11,510 nucleotides of DNA. Origin: Actinomycetota bacterium (GTDB lineage Bacteria; Actinomycetota; Acidimicrobiia; Acidimicrobiales; JAHWLA01). Below, piece by piece: positions 1-6,934 of the stretch (positions within the stretch are counted from its first letter, which is position 1; each line of letters begins with the position of its first letter). Location of the stretch: contig JAHWLA010000067.1 in the NCBI GenBank assembly GCA_019347595.1, forward strand, positions 1 through 11,510. Direction: 5' to 3'. The notes below the pieces were generated by a model that saw only the letters and a program-made list of their open reading frames with translations, had not been told where the DNA came from and did no database searches. The translations under genes and the position numbers were made by a program.

Positions 1-487
1 CCTCACCCTGGCCACCGGCTCCATCTGGGGCCGGCCCACCTGGGGCGTGTGGTGGACCTGGGACGCCCGCCTCACCCTCACGGCGCTGATGTTCTTCCTC
101 TACCTCGGCTACCTCGCCCTGCGCCGCGTCCCCGCCGACACCGACGTGCGCGCTCGCCGCTCGGCCGTCGTCGCCCTCCTCGCCGTCGCCGTCGTGCCCA
201 TCAACCACTTCGCCGTGGAGTGGTGGCGCACGCTGCACCAGGGCCGGTCGCTGGCCGACATCGCCCCCCGCGACAACCTCGACGGCGAGTACGTCACCGT
301 CATGCTCCTCGGCTTCCTGGCCATGACCCTCGTGTACGGCTGGCTGCTGCTCCAGCGCTACCGGGTGGAGCGCCTGGCCGACCGCCTCGACGCCGCGCGC
401 CTCGAACGCGCCATCGCCGAACGCCGGGCGGAAGCGGCCGCCGAAACCGAAGCCGAAGCGGAACCGGAATCGGTGGTGCCGTCGTGA
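1..487 (+). CDS. ccmC: Heme exporter protein CcmC, 5' end missing
   Basis: CcmC is the membrane protein that presents heme to the chaperone CcmE on the outer face of the cytoplasmic membrane. The reading frame is open from base 2 to the TGA at 485-487 (161 visible residues); the start and first membrane helices lie outside the window. The visible part opens in the tryptophan-rich heme-binding WWD motif (WGRPTWGVWWTWDARL), the CcmC signature. Hydrophobic helices follow, and then INHFAVEWWRTLHQG, which holds the second conserved heme-ligand histidine region of the family. The last ~45 residues form a charged, Ala/Glu-rich helical tail (ending AEAEPESVVPS), longer than in the proteobacterial protein. 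Its stop overlaps the ccmD start (GTGA, 484-487), so it is translationally coupled to the rest of the ccm operon. The identification is secure; only the true start is unknown. Confidence 0.95.
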   Translation, partial: LTLATGSIWGRPTWGVWWTWDARLTLTALMFFLYLGYLALRRVPADTDVRARRSAVVALLAVAVVPINHFAVEWWRTLHQGRSLADIAPRDNLDGEYVTVMLLGFLAMTLVYGWLLLQRYRVERLADRLDAARLERAIAERRAEAAAETEAEAEPESVVPS

Positions 488-591
488 GCTACGTGCTGGC
501 CGGCTACGGCATGACCGTCGTCATCCTGGCCGCCTACGCGCTGCGCCTGGTGCAGCGCGTCCGCTCCCTTAAGGACGACTCGTGGGAGTGA
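484..591 (+). CDS. ccmD: CcmD-like small membrane protein
   Basis: This 35-residue ORF starts with GTG inside the ccmC stop (GTGA) and ends at TGA 589-591. It reads MSYVLAGYGMTVVILAAYAL, followed by a basic stretch (RLVQRVRSLKDD). That gives one membrane helix near the N-terminus and a positively charged cytoplasmic tail, the usual CcmD layout. In the known system CcmD is a small single-pass protein needed to release holo-CcmE from the CcmABC complex. Sequence conservation in the family is low, so the call rests on size, topology, the YVLAGYG start and the exact position between ccmC and ccmE. Both flanking junctions are four-base GTGA overlaps. Confidence 0.85.
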   Translation: MSYVLAGYGMTVVILAAYALRLVQRVRSLKDDSWE

Positions 592-995
592 CCGAGGTGT
601 CGAGCCGTCGCCGGGCCACCGTCGCCATCGCCGTGATCGTCCTCGCCCTCGGCTTCCTCGTGTTCCGCGGGCTGGGCAACGCCACCGTCTACTTCAAGAC
701 CGTCGACGAGGCCGTCGAGCAGAAGGCCGTGCTCGGCCACAACCGCTTCCGCATCGAGGGCACCGTCGTCGACGAGCCGCGGGACGGCCGCTTCCGCATC
801 AAGGGCGAGCGCCACGAGGCGGCCATCGTGCATACAGGCGACGTGCCCCAGCTCCTCCAGGTCGGGATCCCCGTGGTGCTGGAAGGGCGCTGGGCCGCCG
901 AGCACTTCGACAGCGACCGCATCATGGTCAAGCACACGTCGGAGTACCGCGAGAAGAACCCCGAGCGGGTCGACGACTACACCACCACGGAATGA
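588..995 (+). CDS. ccmE: Cytochrome c maturation heme chaperone CcmE
   Basis: CcmE binds heme covalently outside the membrane and passes it to the CcmF/CcmH ligation complex. I chose the GTG at 588 because it overlaps the ccmD stop as GTGA, like the other junctions; an in-frame GTG at 582 would add only two residues. The protein (135 aa) has a short basic N-terminus (SSRRR), one membrane anchor at about residues 10-28, then an OB-fold-type beta domain (RIEGTVVDEPRDGRFRI... and PVVLEGRW). Near the C-terminus, VKHTSEY contains His116 and Tyr120. Their spacing of four matches the heme-attaching histidine and conserved tyrosine of E. coli CcmE (H130, Y134), so this is the His-type rather than the Cys-type CcmE. 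The tail after the motif is short and acidic. The stop TGA 993-995 overlaps the ccmF start (ATGA). Confidence 0.95.
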   Translation: MTEVSSRRRATVAIAVIVLALGFLVFRGLGNATVYFKTVDEAVEQKAVLGHNRFRIEGTVVDEPRDGRFRIKGERHEAAIVHTGDVPQLLQVGIPVVLEGRWAAEHFDSDRIMVKHTSEYREKNPERVDDYTTTE

Positions 996-2974
996 ACGCC
1001 GCCGTCGGCCTGGGCGCCGTCTTCCTCGCTTTCCTCTCCGCCGTGGCGGGGGTCGCCGTGCTCACCACCGGCCTGGTGCGCAACCGCCCGACGTTGCTGC
1101 GCACCGGCCGTGTCTACGTGTGGCTGGTGCTCGGGGGCGCGGTGGTCGCCACCCTCGCCATGCAGCGGGCGCTGCTGACCCACGACTTCTCCATGCGCTA
1201 CGTGGCCGAGCACAACGCCCGGGCCACGCCCACGCTCTACAGCATCACCGGCATGTGGTCGGCGCTGGAGGGGTCGATCCTGCTGTGGGGGCTGGTGCTG
1301 GCGGGCTACCTCGCCGTGGCCGTGCGCCACTTCCGCCACCGGGCCGCCGACCCGCTGGTGGGCTGGGCGACGGTGACCGGCCTGCTCGTCGCCGTCTTCT
1401 TCTTCGGGCTCATGCTCGGCCCGGCCAACCCTTTCCGCGAGGTGGCGGGCGCCATCCCCGTCGACGGCCGCGGCCCCAACCCGCTGCTCCAGAACCACCC
1501 GCTGGTCGCCTTCCACCCGCCGATGCTCTACCTCGGCTACGTGGGCTTCACCATCCCCTTCGCCTTCGCCATCGCCGCCTTGATCACCGGCCGGGTGGGC
1601 GAGGGCTGGCTGGTGGAGACGCGCCGCTGGACGCTGTTCGCCTGGGGTTTCCTCACCGCCGGCATCGGCCTGGGCGCCTGGTGGTCGTACGAGGTGCTGG
1701 GGTGGGGCGGCTTCTGGGCGTGGGACCCGGTGGAGAACGTGTCGTTCCTGCCGTGGCTCACCGGCACGGCGTTCATCCACTCGGTGATGGTGCAGGAGCG
1801 CCGCGCCATGCTGCGCGTCTGGAACCTGTCGCTGCTGGTCGCCACCTTCAGCCTCACCATCCTCGGCACCTTCATCACCCGCTCGGGCGTGCTGACCTCG
1901 GTGCACGCCTTCAGCGAGTCGGCCATCGGGCCGTTGCTCCTCGGCTTCTTCGCCGTCGCCGTCGCCGTCAGCATCGGCCTCATCGGCTGGCGCGGCGACC
2001 GCCTTCGCTCGCCCGGCGCCATCGACTCGCCCGTCTCCCGCGAGGGCGCCTTCCTGGCCAACAACGTGGCCTTCGCCGCCTTCGCCTTCGTGGTCCTGCT
2101 GGGCACCGTCTTCCCGCTGCTGGCCGAGGCGCTGGGCGAGGACAAGATCAGCGTGGGGCGCCCGTACTTCGACCGCATGACGATGCCGATCGCGCTGGCC
2201 CTCCTGTTCCTGATGGCGGTGGCCCCCGCGCTGCCGTGGCGCAAGGCGTCGGGCGACCTCCTGCACCGTCGCCTGCTGTGGCCCGCGTGGGCGGGCACCG
2301 CCGCGCTGGTGGCGTGCGTGGCCTTCGGGCTGCGGGGACTCGCCACACTGGCCGCCTTCGGGCTCGGCGCCTTCGCGGCCGCCGCCGCCGTGCGCCAACT
2401 CGTGCTCGCCACCCGGCGCCAGGGATGGCGCGGGCTCATAGGGCGCACCAACGGCGGCATGGTCGTGCACCTCGGCGTGGTGGTCATCGCCGTGGCCTTC
2501 GCCGCTGCGCAGTCCTACGGGCACCGCGGCGAGTTCCGCCTGTCGCCCGGCCAGTCGGCCGTGCTCGCCGGCCACCGCATCACCTACCTCGGCGTGGAGG
2601 ACAAGCAGTACGCCAACCGCAACGCCGTCGAGGCCATGGTCCGGGTGGACGACGACGGCGTGTTCCGTCCCGCCCTCAACCGCTTCCCGTTCGCGCGGGA
2701 GGCCATCGGCACGCCGTCGGTGCGCGTGGGCGGCTTCGAGGACGTCTACCTCACGATGATCTCCGCGCCCCGCACGGCCGACGGCGAAGCGGTCATCGCC
2801 GTGGTGGTGCAGCCGCTGGTGGTGTGGCTCTGGATCGGCGGCGGGCTCATGGCGGTGGGAACGTTGATGGCCGCGCTTCCGGGCCGCCGTCGCCGGCCCA
2901 CCGAGCCCGCGTCGGCCACCGTGCCCGCCGCCGACGACCCGCCGGAACCGGTCGCCGTGGAGGCCGCGGTATGA
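992..2974 (+). CDS. ccmF: Heme lyase subunit CcmF
   Basis: CcmF is the large polytopic subunit of the System I cytochrome c synthase that joins heme from CcmE to apocytochrome CxxCH motifs. At 660 aa it has the family's usual length. The WWD motif is at residues 238-256 (WGGFWAWDPVENVSFLPWL). Histidines corresponding to the four heme ligands of E. coli CcmF are present with a constant +2 offset: His175 (in HPPMLY), His263 (FIHS), His305 (SVHAF) and His493 (MVVHLG). Many hydrophobic helices fill residues 1-500, followed by an outside domain (about 515-610), a last membrane helix (about 612-635) and a Pro/Ala-rich tail. The ATG at 992 overlaps the ccmE stop and the TGA at 2972-2974 overlaps the ccmG start, both as ATGA. 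The gene appears intact. Confidence 0.97.
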   Translation: MNAAVGLGAVFLAFLSAVAGVAVLTTGLVRNRPTLLRTGRVYVWLVLGGAVVATLAMQRALLTHDFSMRYVAEHNARATPTLYSITGMWSALEGSILLWGLVLAGYLAVAVRHFRHRAADPLVGWATVTGLLVAVFFFGLMLGPANPFREVAGAIPVDGRGPNPLLQNHPLVAFHPPMLYLGYVGFTIPFAFAIAALITGRVGEGWLVETRRWTLFAWGFLTAGIGLGAWWSYEVLGWGGFWAWDPVENVSFLPWLTGTAFIHSVMVQERRAMLRVWNLSLLVATFSLTILGTFITRSGVLTSVHAFSESAIGPLLLGFFAVAVAVSIGLIGWRGDRLRSPGAIDSPVSREGAFLANNVAFAAFAFVVLLGTVFPLLAEALGEDKISVGRPYFDRMTMPIALALLFLMAVAPALPWRKASGDLLHRRLLWPAWAGTAALVACVAFGLRGLATLAAFGLGAFAAAAAVRQLVLATRRQGWRGLIGRTNGGMVVHLGVVVIAVAFAAAQSYGHRGEFRLSPGQSAVLAGHRITYLGVEDKQYANRNAVEAMVRVDDDGVFRPALNRFPFAREAIGTPSVRVGGFEDVYLTMISAPRTADGEAVIAVVVQPLVVWLWIGGGLMAVGTLMAALPGRRRRPTEPASATVPAADDPPEPVAVEAAV

Positions 2975-3543
2975 CGGCGACCGTGCCTCCCACCGGCCGC
3001 CGCCGCGGCCACACCGCCCGCTGGGTGGCGGTCGCCGTCGGCTTGATCATCGCCCTGTTCGTCGGCGTGCTGGCCACGCGGTCACCGGCCATCGACACCG
3101 AAGCCGACACCCCGCTGCTGGGCCGCCAAGCCCCGCCCATCGAGGGGCCGGGCCTCGACGGCGGCACGGTCCGGCTGGCCGACCACCGCGGCAAGTTCGT
3201 GCTGATCAACTTCTTCAACAGTTGGTGCGTGCCGTGCCGCGAGGAGCACCCCGAGCTCGTGAAGTTCGCCGCCCGCCATGCCGCCACCGGTGACGCCGTC
3301 GTGCTCGGCGTGATCCGCGACGACACGCCCGACGAGGTGCGCCGGTACCGGACGGAGCACGGCGGCGACTGGCCCGTCGTCGACGACCCGCGCGGCGTCG
3401 TCGCCCTCGACTACGGCGTGCGAGGCCAGCCCGAGACCTTCATCGTGGCGCCCGACGGCACCATCGTCGCCCGCTACATCAGCCGCATCACGGCCGACGG
3501 CGTGGACGAGACGCTGCGCCGCTACCGCGGGAGCGGGGCATGA
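2971..3543 (+). CDS. ccmG: Thiol:disulfide oxidoreductase CcmG (DsbE-type)
   Basis: CcmG is a membrane-anchored thioredoxin-like protein that keeps the apocytochrome heme-binding cysteines reduced for ligation. The 190-aa product has a basic N-terminus (GRRRGH), a membrane anchor at about residues 17-36 and a thioredoxin fold. The active site is WCVPC (Cys86, Cys89), preceded by KFVLINFFNS. The cis-proline region reads GVRGQPETFIVAPDG, where the CcmG/ResA family normally has GxxGxPETF. A broader extracytoplasmic TlpA/ResA-like role would look similar, but the position between ccmF and ccmH fixes the assignment. The ATG at 2971 overlaps the ccmF stop and the TGA at 3541-3543 overlaps the ccmH start. 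The frame is open far upstream inside ccmF in another frame, but that extension is not coding. Confidence 0.95.
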   Translation: MTATVPPTGRRRGHTARWVAVAVGLIIALFVGVLATRSPAIDTEADTPLLGRQAPPIEGPGLDGGTVRLADHRGKFVLINFFNSWCVPCREEHPELVKFAARHAATGDAVVLGVIRDDTPDEVRRYRTEHGGDWPVVDDPRGVVALDYGVRGQPETFIVAPDGTIVARYISRITADGVDETLRRYRGSGA

Positions 3544-3995
3544 CGAAGCGGTGGCTGCCGTGGTCTGCCATGGCGCTGCTCGTCGTCGGCTCGCTGGCGA
3601 TCGCGGGCGCCGACGGCGGCGGGGAGCGCACCGTCGCCGGACGGGTCGACGCCATCGCCGCCGAGGTGCGCTGCCCGACGTGCGAGGGGCTGTCGGTGGC
3701 CGAGTCGGAGTCGGCGGCGTCGCGCACCATCCGCGACGACATCCGCCGCCGGGTCGAAGCGGGGGAGAGCGACGGCGAGATCCGCGCCTACCTCGTCAGC
3801 CGCTTCGGCAAGGACATCCTCCTGCGGCCCGAGGCCACCGGGGTGAGCGGCTTGGTGTGGGCGCTGCCGGTCGTCGTGGGCGTGTTCGCACTGGCGGGGC
3901 TGGTCGTCGCCTTCCGCCGGTCACGCGCCCGCACGGCCGTCGAGCTGTCCGACGACGACCGCGTGCTGGTGGAGCAGGCCAGGCGGGGGCGATGA
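3540..3995 (+). CDS. ccmH: Cytochrome c-type biogenesis protein CcmH
   Basis: CcmH is a small redox protein that takes part in reducing and positioning apocytochromes for CcmF. The 151-aa product starts with a signal-type hydrophobic segment (about residues 5-22), followed by the active-site motif VRCPTCEG with Cys45 and Cys48, matching the family LRCPxCQ motif. A short three-helix domain (ESESAASRTIRDDIRRRVEAGESDGEIRAYLVSRFGKDILLRPE) follows; RFGKDILLRP corresponds to the conserved R/YG(D/E)xVLxxP end of the domain. A membrane helix (about 105-125) and a short basic cytoplasmic tail close the protein. This is the short CcmH form, with the TPR part encoded by the next gene, unlike the fused E. 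coli CcmH. It overlaps its neighbours by ATGA on both sides. Confidence 0.93.
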   Translation: MTKRWLPWSAMALLVVGSLAIAGADGGGERTVAGRVDAIAAEVRCPTCEGLSVAESESAASRTIRDDIRRRVEAGESDGEIRAYLVSRFGKDILLRPEATGVSGLVWALPVVVGVFALAGLVVAFRRSRARTAVELSDDDRVLVEQARRGR

Positions 3996-4735
3996 GCGTC
4001 GACGAGCTGTTCGAGGAGCGCGACTTCCTGCTGCGCTCGCTCGACGACCTCGAGCGCGAGCTCGCCGCCGGCGACCTCGACGACGCCGACTACCGCACGC
4101 TGAAGGACGACTACACGGCGCGCACCGCCGCCGTGCTGCGGGCCATCGACGACGCCGACGCCCCGGTCCCCGAGACGCAGGCCGCGCCCGCCGCCCCGGC
4201 CGGCAACCGGCTGCGCGCCGCCATGTGGACGCTGGGCGTCGTCGCCATCGCCGTGTCGGCGGGCCTCCTCGTGGCGCAGTCGTCGGGGGAGCGACTGCCG
4301 GGCCAGCCTGCGGCGGGCTCCATCACGCCGACCGGCCCGTCGCAGAAGCTGGCCGAGGCTCGCGCCCTCGTCGGCGAAGGCAAGGCGGCCGAGGCGATGA
4401 AGCTCTACGACGAGGTCATCGCCGCCGATCCCCGCAACGCCGAGGCCCTGGCCTACCGCGGGTGGCTCGTCCGCTTGGTGGGCCGTTCCACCGGCGACCG
4501 GGCCTTGCTGGAACGCGGCTTCGAGTTCGCCACCCGGGCCGTGGACGCCGATCCCCGCTACCCGGACGCCCATTTCTTCCGGGGGATGATGCTGTACCAG
4601 GACCGCAACGACCCGGCCGCGGCCGTCCCCGAGTTCCGGGCCTTCCTCGGCCTCGACCCGCCGCCCGACATGGTCCCGCTGGTGGAGGGCGTGCTGCGGG
4701 ACGCGTTGGCGGCGAGCGACCAACCCGCAGGCTGA
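3992..4735 (+). CDS. ccmI: CcmI/CycH-like TPR protein of the heme ligation complex
   Basis: The 247-aa product begins with a charged helical region (residues 1-52, LFEERDFLLRSLDDLERELAAGDLDDADYRTLKDDY), resembling the N-terminal segment of CcmI proteins. An Ala/Pro linker and one membrane helix (about 77-95) follow. The rest is helical with TPR-type signatures: about 119-148 (LAEARALVGEGKAAEAMKLY), 152-188 and 191-224 (PDAHFFRGMMLYQDRNDPA). CcmI proteins use such TPRs to bind the C-terminal helix of apocytochrome c and hand it to CcmH/CcmF. Family members often carry two N-terminal membrane helices; here only one is evident, with the helical segment placed before it. The start ATG overlaps the ccmH stop, making this the last gene of the visible operon. 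The domain layout and position support the call; the sequence itself is divergent. Confidence 0.82.
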   Translation: MSVDELFEERDFLLRSLDDLERELAAGDLDDADYRTLKDDYTARTAAVLRAIDDADAPVPETQAAPAAPAGNRLRAAMWTLGVVAIAVSAGLLVAQSSGERLPGQPAAGSITPTGPSQKLAEARALVGEGKAAEAMKLYDEVIAADPRNAEALAYRGWLVRLVGRSTGDRALLERGFEFATRAVDADPRYPDAHFFRGMMLYQDRNDPAAAVPEFRAFLGLDPPPDMVPLVEGVLRDALAASDQPAG

Positions 4736-4754
4736 CCGCTCGCCGAGCCAACCG

Positions 4755-5092
4755 TCAGGGAAGGACTTCGACGGTCCGCCCCATGCACGTCGCCGGCGTG
4801 GCCAGCCGGATCTTGGCGAACGAGGTGTCGAGAAACCGGTGGTGTCGAAGGGATTGGTGGGGTCCTCTTCGCCTTGGAGCTCGGAGTCCATCATGCAGAA
4901 CGACACCTCGCCGCTGGTGGCGACCAACCCTCGCTCGCTCATGTCGGGCTTGCCTTTCTTGCTCACCTTGCGCAGCTCGTGAAGGGCGAAGTCGTCGAGG
5001 TGCCAATGCCCGTGGTCGGGGTGGAAGTCGAAGTGACGGGCGGCCTGGCGGGCGGTGCACACTCGGTCCACGACGACAAGTGCGGCCACGAA
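4755..5092 (-). pseudogene. Fragment of a lysyl-oxidase-like gene, frameshifted and truncated
   Basis: On the - strand, bases 5092 to about 4826 encode a peptide matching the core of bacterial lysyl-oxidase-family proteins: DRVCTARQAARHFDFHP, then DHGHWHLDDFALHEL and, about 24 residues on, GEVSFCMMDSE. The HxH copper-ligand cluster and the FCxxD segment are the recognisable family features. No start codon with a signal peptide precedes it, and the sequence past FCMMD does not continue into the usual C-terminal half. At about 4828 the plausible reading moves to another frame (DTSFAKIRLATPATCMGRTV) and stops at 4755-4757. About 110 residues remain of a domain that normally needs roughly 200. 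I read this as a decayed or recombined gene remnant left between the ccm operon and the next gene. An assembly error or a short expressed peptide is less likely. Confidence 0.6.
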
Positions 5093-5227
5093 CGTGCCGC
5101 GACGACGGCTTGAAAAGCGCGGACAGAAAACGTCCCATGGAAATCGGCCCTGAAAAGGTGAAAAGACGGACACCGCGAAGATTCGTGCAATCTCACACAA
5201 CGACTCCTGCGGCTACTGTCCCGGCCC
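5093..5227. promoter_or_regulatory. A-rich spacer upstream of the AtuA-like gene, with a possible leaderless promoter
   Basis: This stretch is visibly richer in A than its surroundings and contains no convincing gene. The word TGAAAAG occurs three times (5111-5117, 5151-5157, 5159-5165). Just before the GTG at 5228 there is a TACTGT hexamer (5214-5219) fitting the TANNNT form of an actinobacterial -10 element. From there transcription would begin at or next to the GTG, and no Shine-Dalgarno sequence lies in between. That is the layout of a leaderless mRNA. No good -35 hexamer is visible. The promoter call is inference. Confidence 0.35.
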
Positions 5228-6547
5228 GTGACGGTCCGCCTCGGGGGAGGCCAGGGGTTTTACGGCGACGGCCACGGGCCGTTGCCCGACCTGCTGGCCG
5301 ACGGCATCGACTACCTCGTGTGCGAGGCGCTGGCCGAGCTCACGCTCGCCATCCTCCAGAAGGACCGCCAGCGCGACGAGTCGTTGGGCTACACCCGGGA
5401 CCTCCCGCTGTACCTCGCCCAGGCTGCGCCCTACCTCGCCGACGGGCGCACCCGCTTCATCACCAACGCGGGCGGCATCAACCCCATCGCCGCCGGGCGC
5501 GCCGTGGTGGCCGCCGCCCGCCAGGCCGGGCTCACCGGACTCAAGGTGGCGACGGTGGTCGGCGACGACGTGCGCCCGCAGGCCCAGACCTTGGGCCTGC
5601 CCCCCGACGCCCTGTTCGCCAACGCCTACATCGGCGCCCGGCCCATCGTCGAGGCGCTCGACCGGGGCGCCACCGTCGTCATCACCGGACGGGTCGCCGA
5701 CGCCTCGTTGTTCGTGGCGCCGTTGGTGCACGAGTTCGGGTGGGCATGGGACGACTGGGACCGCCTCGCCGCCGGTGTCGTCGTCGGCCACCTGCTGGAG
5801 TGCAGCGGCCAGGTCACCGGGGGCAACTACTCCGGGCCGTGGTGGGAGAACCCCGACCCGCTGCGCGTCGGCTTCCCTATCGCCGAGGTGGAGCCCGACG
5901 GCAGCGCCGTGATCACCAAGCCCGTGGTGTCGGGCGGCATGGTGACGTTCGATACGGTGCGCGAGCAGTTGCTGTACGAGGTGCACGACCCCGTCCGCTA
6001 CCTCAACCCCGACGTGGTGGCCGACTTCACGTCGCTGTCGCTGGTCGACGACGGCGGCGACCGCGTCACGGTGAGCGGCACCCGCGGCGCCGCGGCGCCC
6101 GGGCAGTACAAGGGGTTGGTGTGCACGCCCGCCGGGTGGGCGGGCGAGGCCCGGCTGGCGTACTCGTGGCCCGACGCCGAGGCCAAGGCGCGCGCCGCGC
6201 TGCGGTTCGTGCGAGAGCGGGCGGTCGGTGCCGGTGTGCCGGTGGAGGAGTGGCACGAGGAGTACTTCGGGGCGGGCGCCTTCGGAGGGCCGACCGTCCC
6301 CGATCGCCATCCGGGGTGCGAGCCGCCCGAGGTGATCGGCAGGCTGGCGTGGCGCACGGCGACGCCCGAAGCAGCCGGGCTGGTGAGCCGGGAGATCGGG
6401 GTGCTGGGGTTGTCGGGACCGCCGACGATCGCCTCGACCGGGCGGGGCCGCGACGGGAAGCCGTCGCAGTTGCTGGCCGTGGAGCCGTTCTACGTGGACA
6501 AGGCGGTGGTGGACGCCCAGGTGCGTGTCCAGGTGGAGGAGGTCTGA
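5228..6547 (+). CDS. AtuA-family (DUF1446) protein, main domain
   Basis: The 439-aa product matches the acyclic terpene utilization AtuA / DUF1446 family over its length. The Gly-rich start (VRLGGGQGFYGDGHGPLPDLL) is followed by GIDYLVCEALAELTLAILQKDR, RFITNAGGINPIAAGRAV (76-93), KVATVVGDDV (106-115), TGRVADASL (153-161) and ECSGQVTGGN (191-200), the conserved blocks of this family. The biochemical activity of AtuA is not established. It is named for the Pseudomonas citronellol/geraniol catabolic cluster, but no geranyl-CoA carboxylase or other atu gene is present here, so a terpene role is not supported. The protein is cytoplasmic, with no signal peptide. The GTG at 5228 is chosen because family similarity begins at once; it lacks a ribosome binding site. 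The second AtuA domain is encoded by the next gene, two bases downstream. Confidence 0.88.
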   Translation: MTVRLGGGQGFYGDGHGPLPDLLADGIDYLVCEALAELTLAILQKDRQRDESLGYTRDLPLYLAQAAPYLADGRTRFITNAGGINPIAAGRAVVAAARQAGLTGLKVATVVGDDVRPQAQTLGLPPDALFANAYIGARPIVEALDRGATVVITGRVADASLFVAPLVHEFGWAWDDWDRLAAGVVVGHLLECSGQVTGGNYSGPWWENPDPLRVGFPIAEVEPDGSAVITKPVVSGGMVTFDTVREQLLYEVHDPVRYLNPDVVADFTSLSLVDDGGDRVTVSGTRGAAAPGQYKGLVCTPAGWAGEARLAYSWPDAEAKARAALRFVRERAVGAGVPVEEWHEEYFGAGAFGGPTVPDRHPGCEPPEVIGRLAWRTATPEAAGLVSREIGVLGLSGPPTIASTGRGRDGKPSQLLAVEPFYVDKAVVDAQVRVQVEEV

Positions 6548-6549
6548 CG

Positions 6550-6915
6550 GTGGCCCGCATCCAACTCCGCGACCTGTGCGGCGCCCGCTCCGGCGACAAG
6601 GGCGACATCAGCGACCTCTCCCTGTTCGCCGACGACGAGGCCGCCTACGAGGCGATCGTGCGCGAGGTGACGGCCGAGCGGGTGAAGGCCCACTTCGGCG
6701 AGCTGGTGCGGGGCGAGGTCGAGCGTTACGAGGCCCGCAACGTCCTGGCGCTCAAGTTCGTGATGCACGAAGCGCTGGGCGGCGGCGCGCCCCGCAGCCT
6801 GCGCAGCGACAACCTGGGCAAGACCCACGGCGCGTCGTTGCTGCGCATGGAGATCGACGTGCCCGACGAGGTAGCGGCCACCGCCCGCCGCCGCGCCCGC
6901 CCCCCTCGCCCCTGA
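6550..6915 (+). CDS. AtuA C-terminal-domain-like small protein
   Basis: This 121-aa protein corresponds to the domain found at the C-terminus of full-length AtuA proteins and often encoded separately next to a DUF1446 gene. It starts VARIQLRDLCGARSGDKGDISDLSLFA by nucleotide sequence, with the ARSGDKGD signature at residues 12-19. RYEARNVLALKFVMHEALGG, then SLRSDNLGKTHG and LLRMEIDVP, match the later conserved blocks. The GTG at 6550 lies two bases after the TGA of the upstream gene, so the two are almost certainly co-transcribed and coupled, and their products probably form one complex. The last residues (ATARRRARPPRP) are a basic, Pro-rich tail that looks non-conserved. The activity is unknown. 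It is convergent with azlD, with only 19 bases between the stop codons. Confidence 0.87.
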   Translation: MARIQLRDLCGARSGDKGDISDLSLFADDEAAYEAIVREVTAERVKAHFGELVRGEVERYEARNVLALKFVMHEALGGGAPRSLRSDNLGKTHGASLLRMEIDVPDEVAATARRRARPPRP

Positions 6916-6934
6916 CCCCCGGCCGCGCACGGCG

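Noticed and set aside
977..2575. Long open frame on the - strand opposite ccmF
   Set aside because: The product is a low-complexity string of His, Gly, Glu, Gln and Ala with no domain; it is the antisense shadow of a secure GC-rich gene.
1120..2970. Upstream in-frame extension of ccmG through ccmF
   Set aside because: The extension is Arg/Pro/His-rich non-protein-like sequence; the ATGA overlap at 2971 followed by a membrane anchor is the real start.
3788..4754. Continuation of the lysyl-oxidase frame on the - strand under ccmH and ccmI
   Set aside because: Past about 4826 the sequence loses all resemblance to the family and becomes the antisense of the ccmI and ccmH genes; only the part above the frame break is a remnant.
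4874..5113. 79-residue + strand frame in the ccmI-atuA spacer
   Set aside because: It is the exact antisense of the lysyl-oxidase-like remnant, has no ribosome binding site and no recognisable motif.
4225..6549. Upstream extension of the small AtuA-like gene
   Set aside because: It runs out of frame through ccmI and the AtuA-like gene and is Arg/Gly/Pro-rich; conserved sequence begins at GTG 6550.
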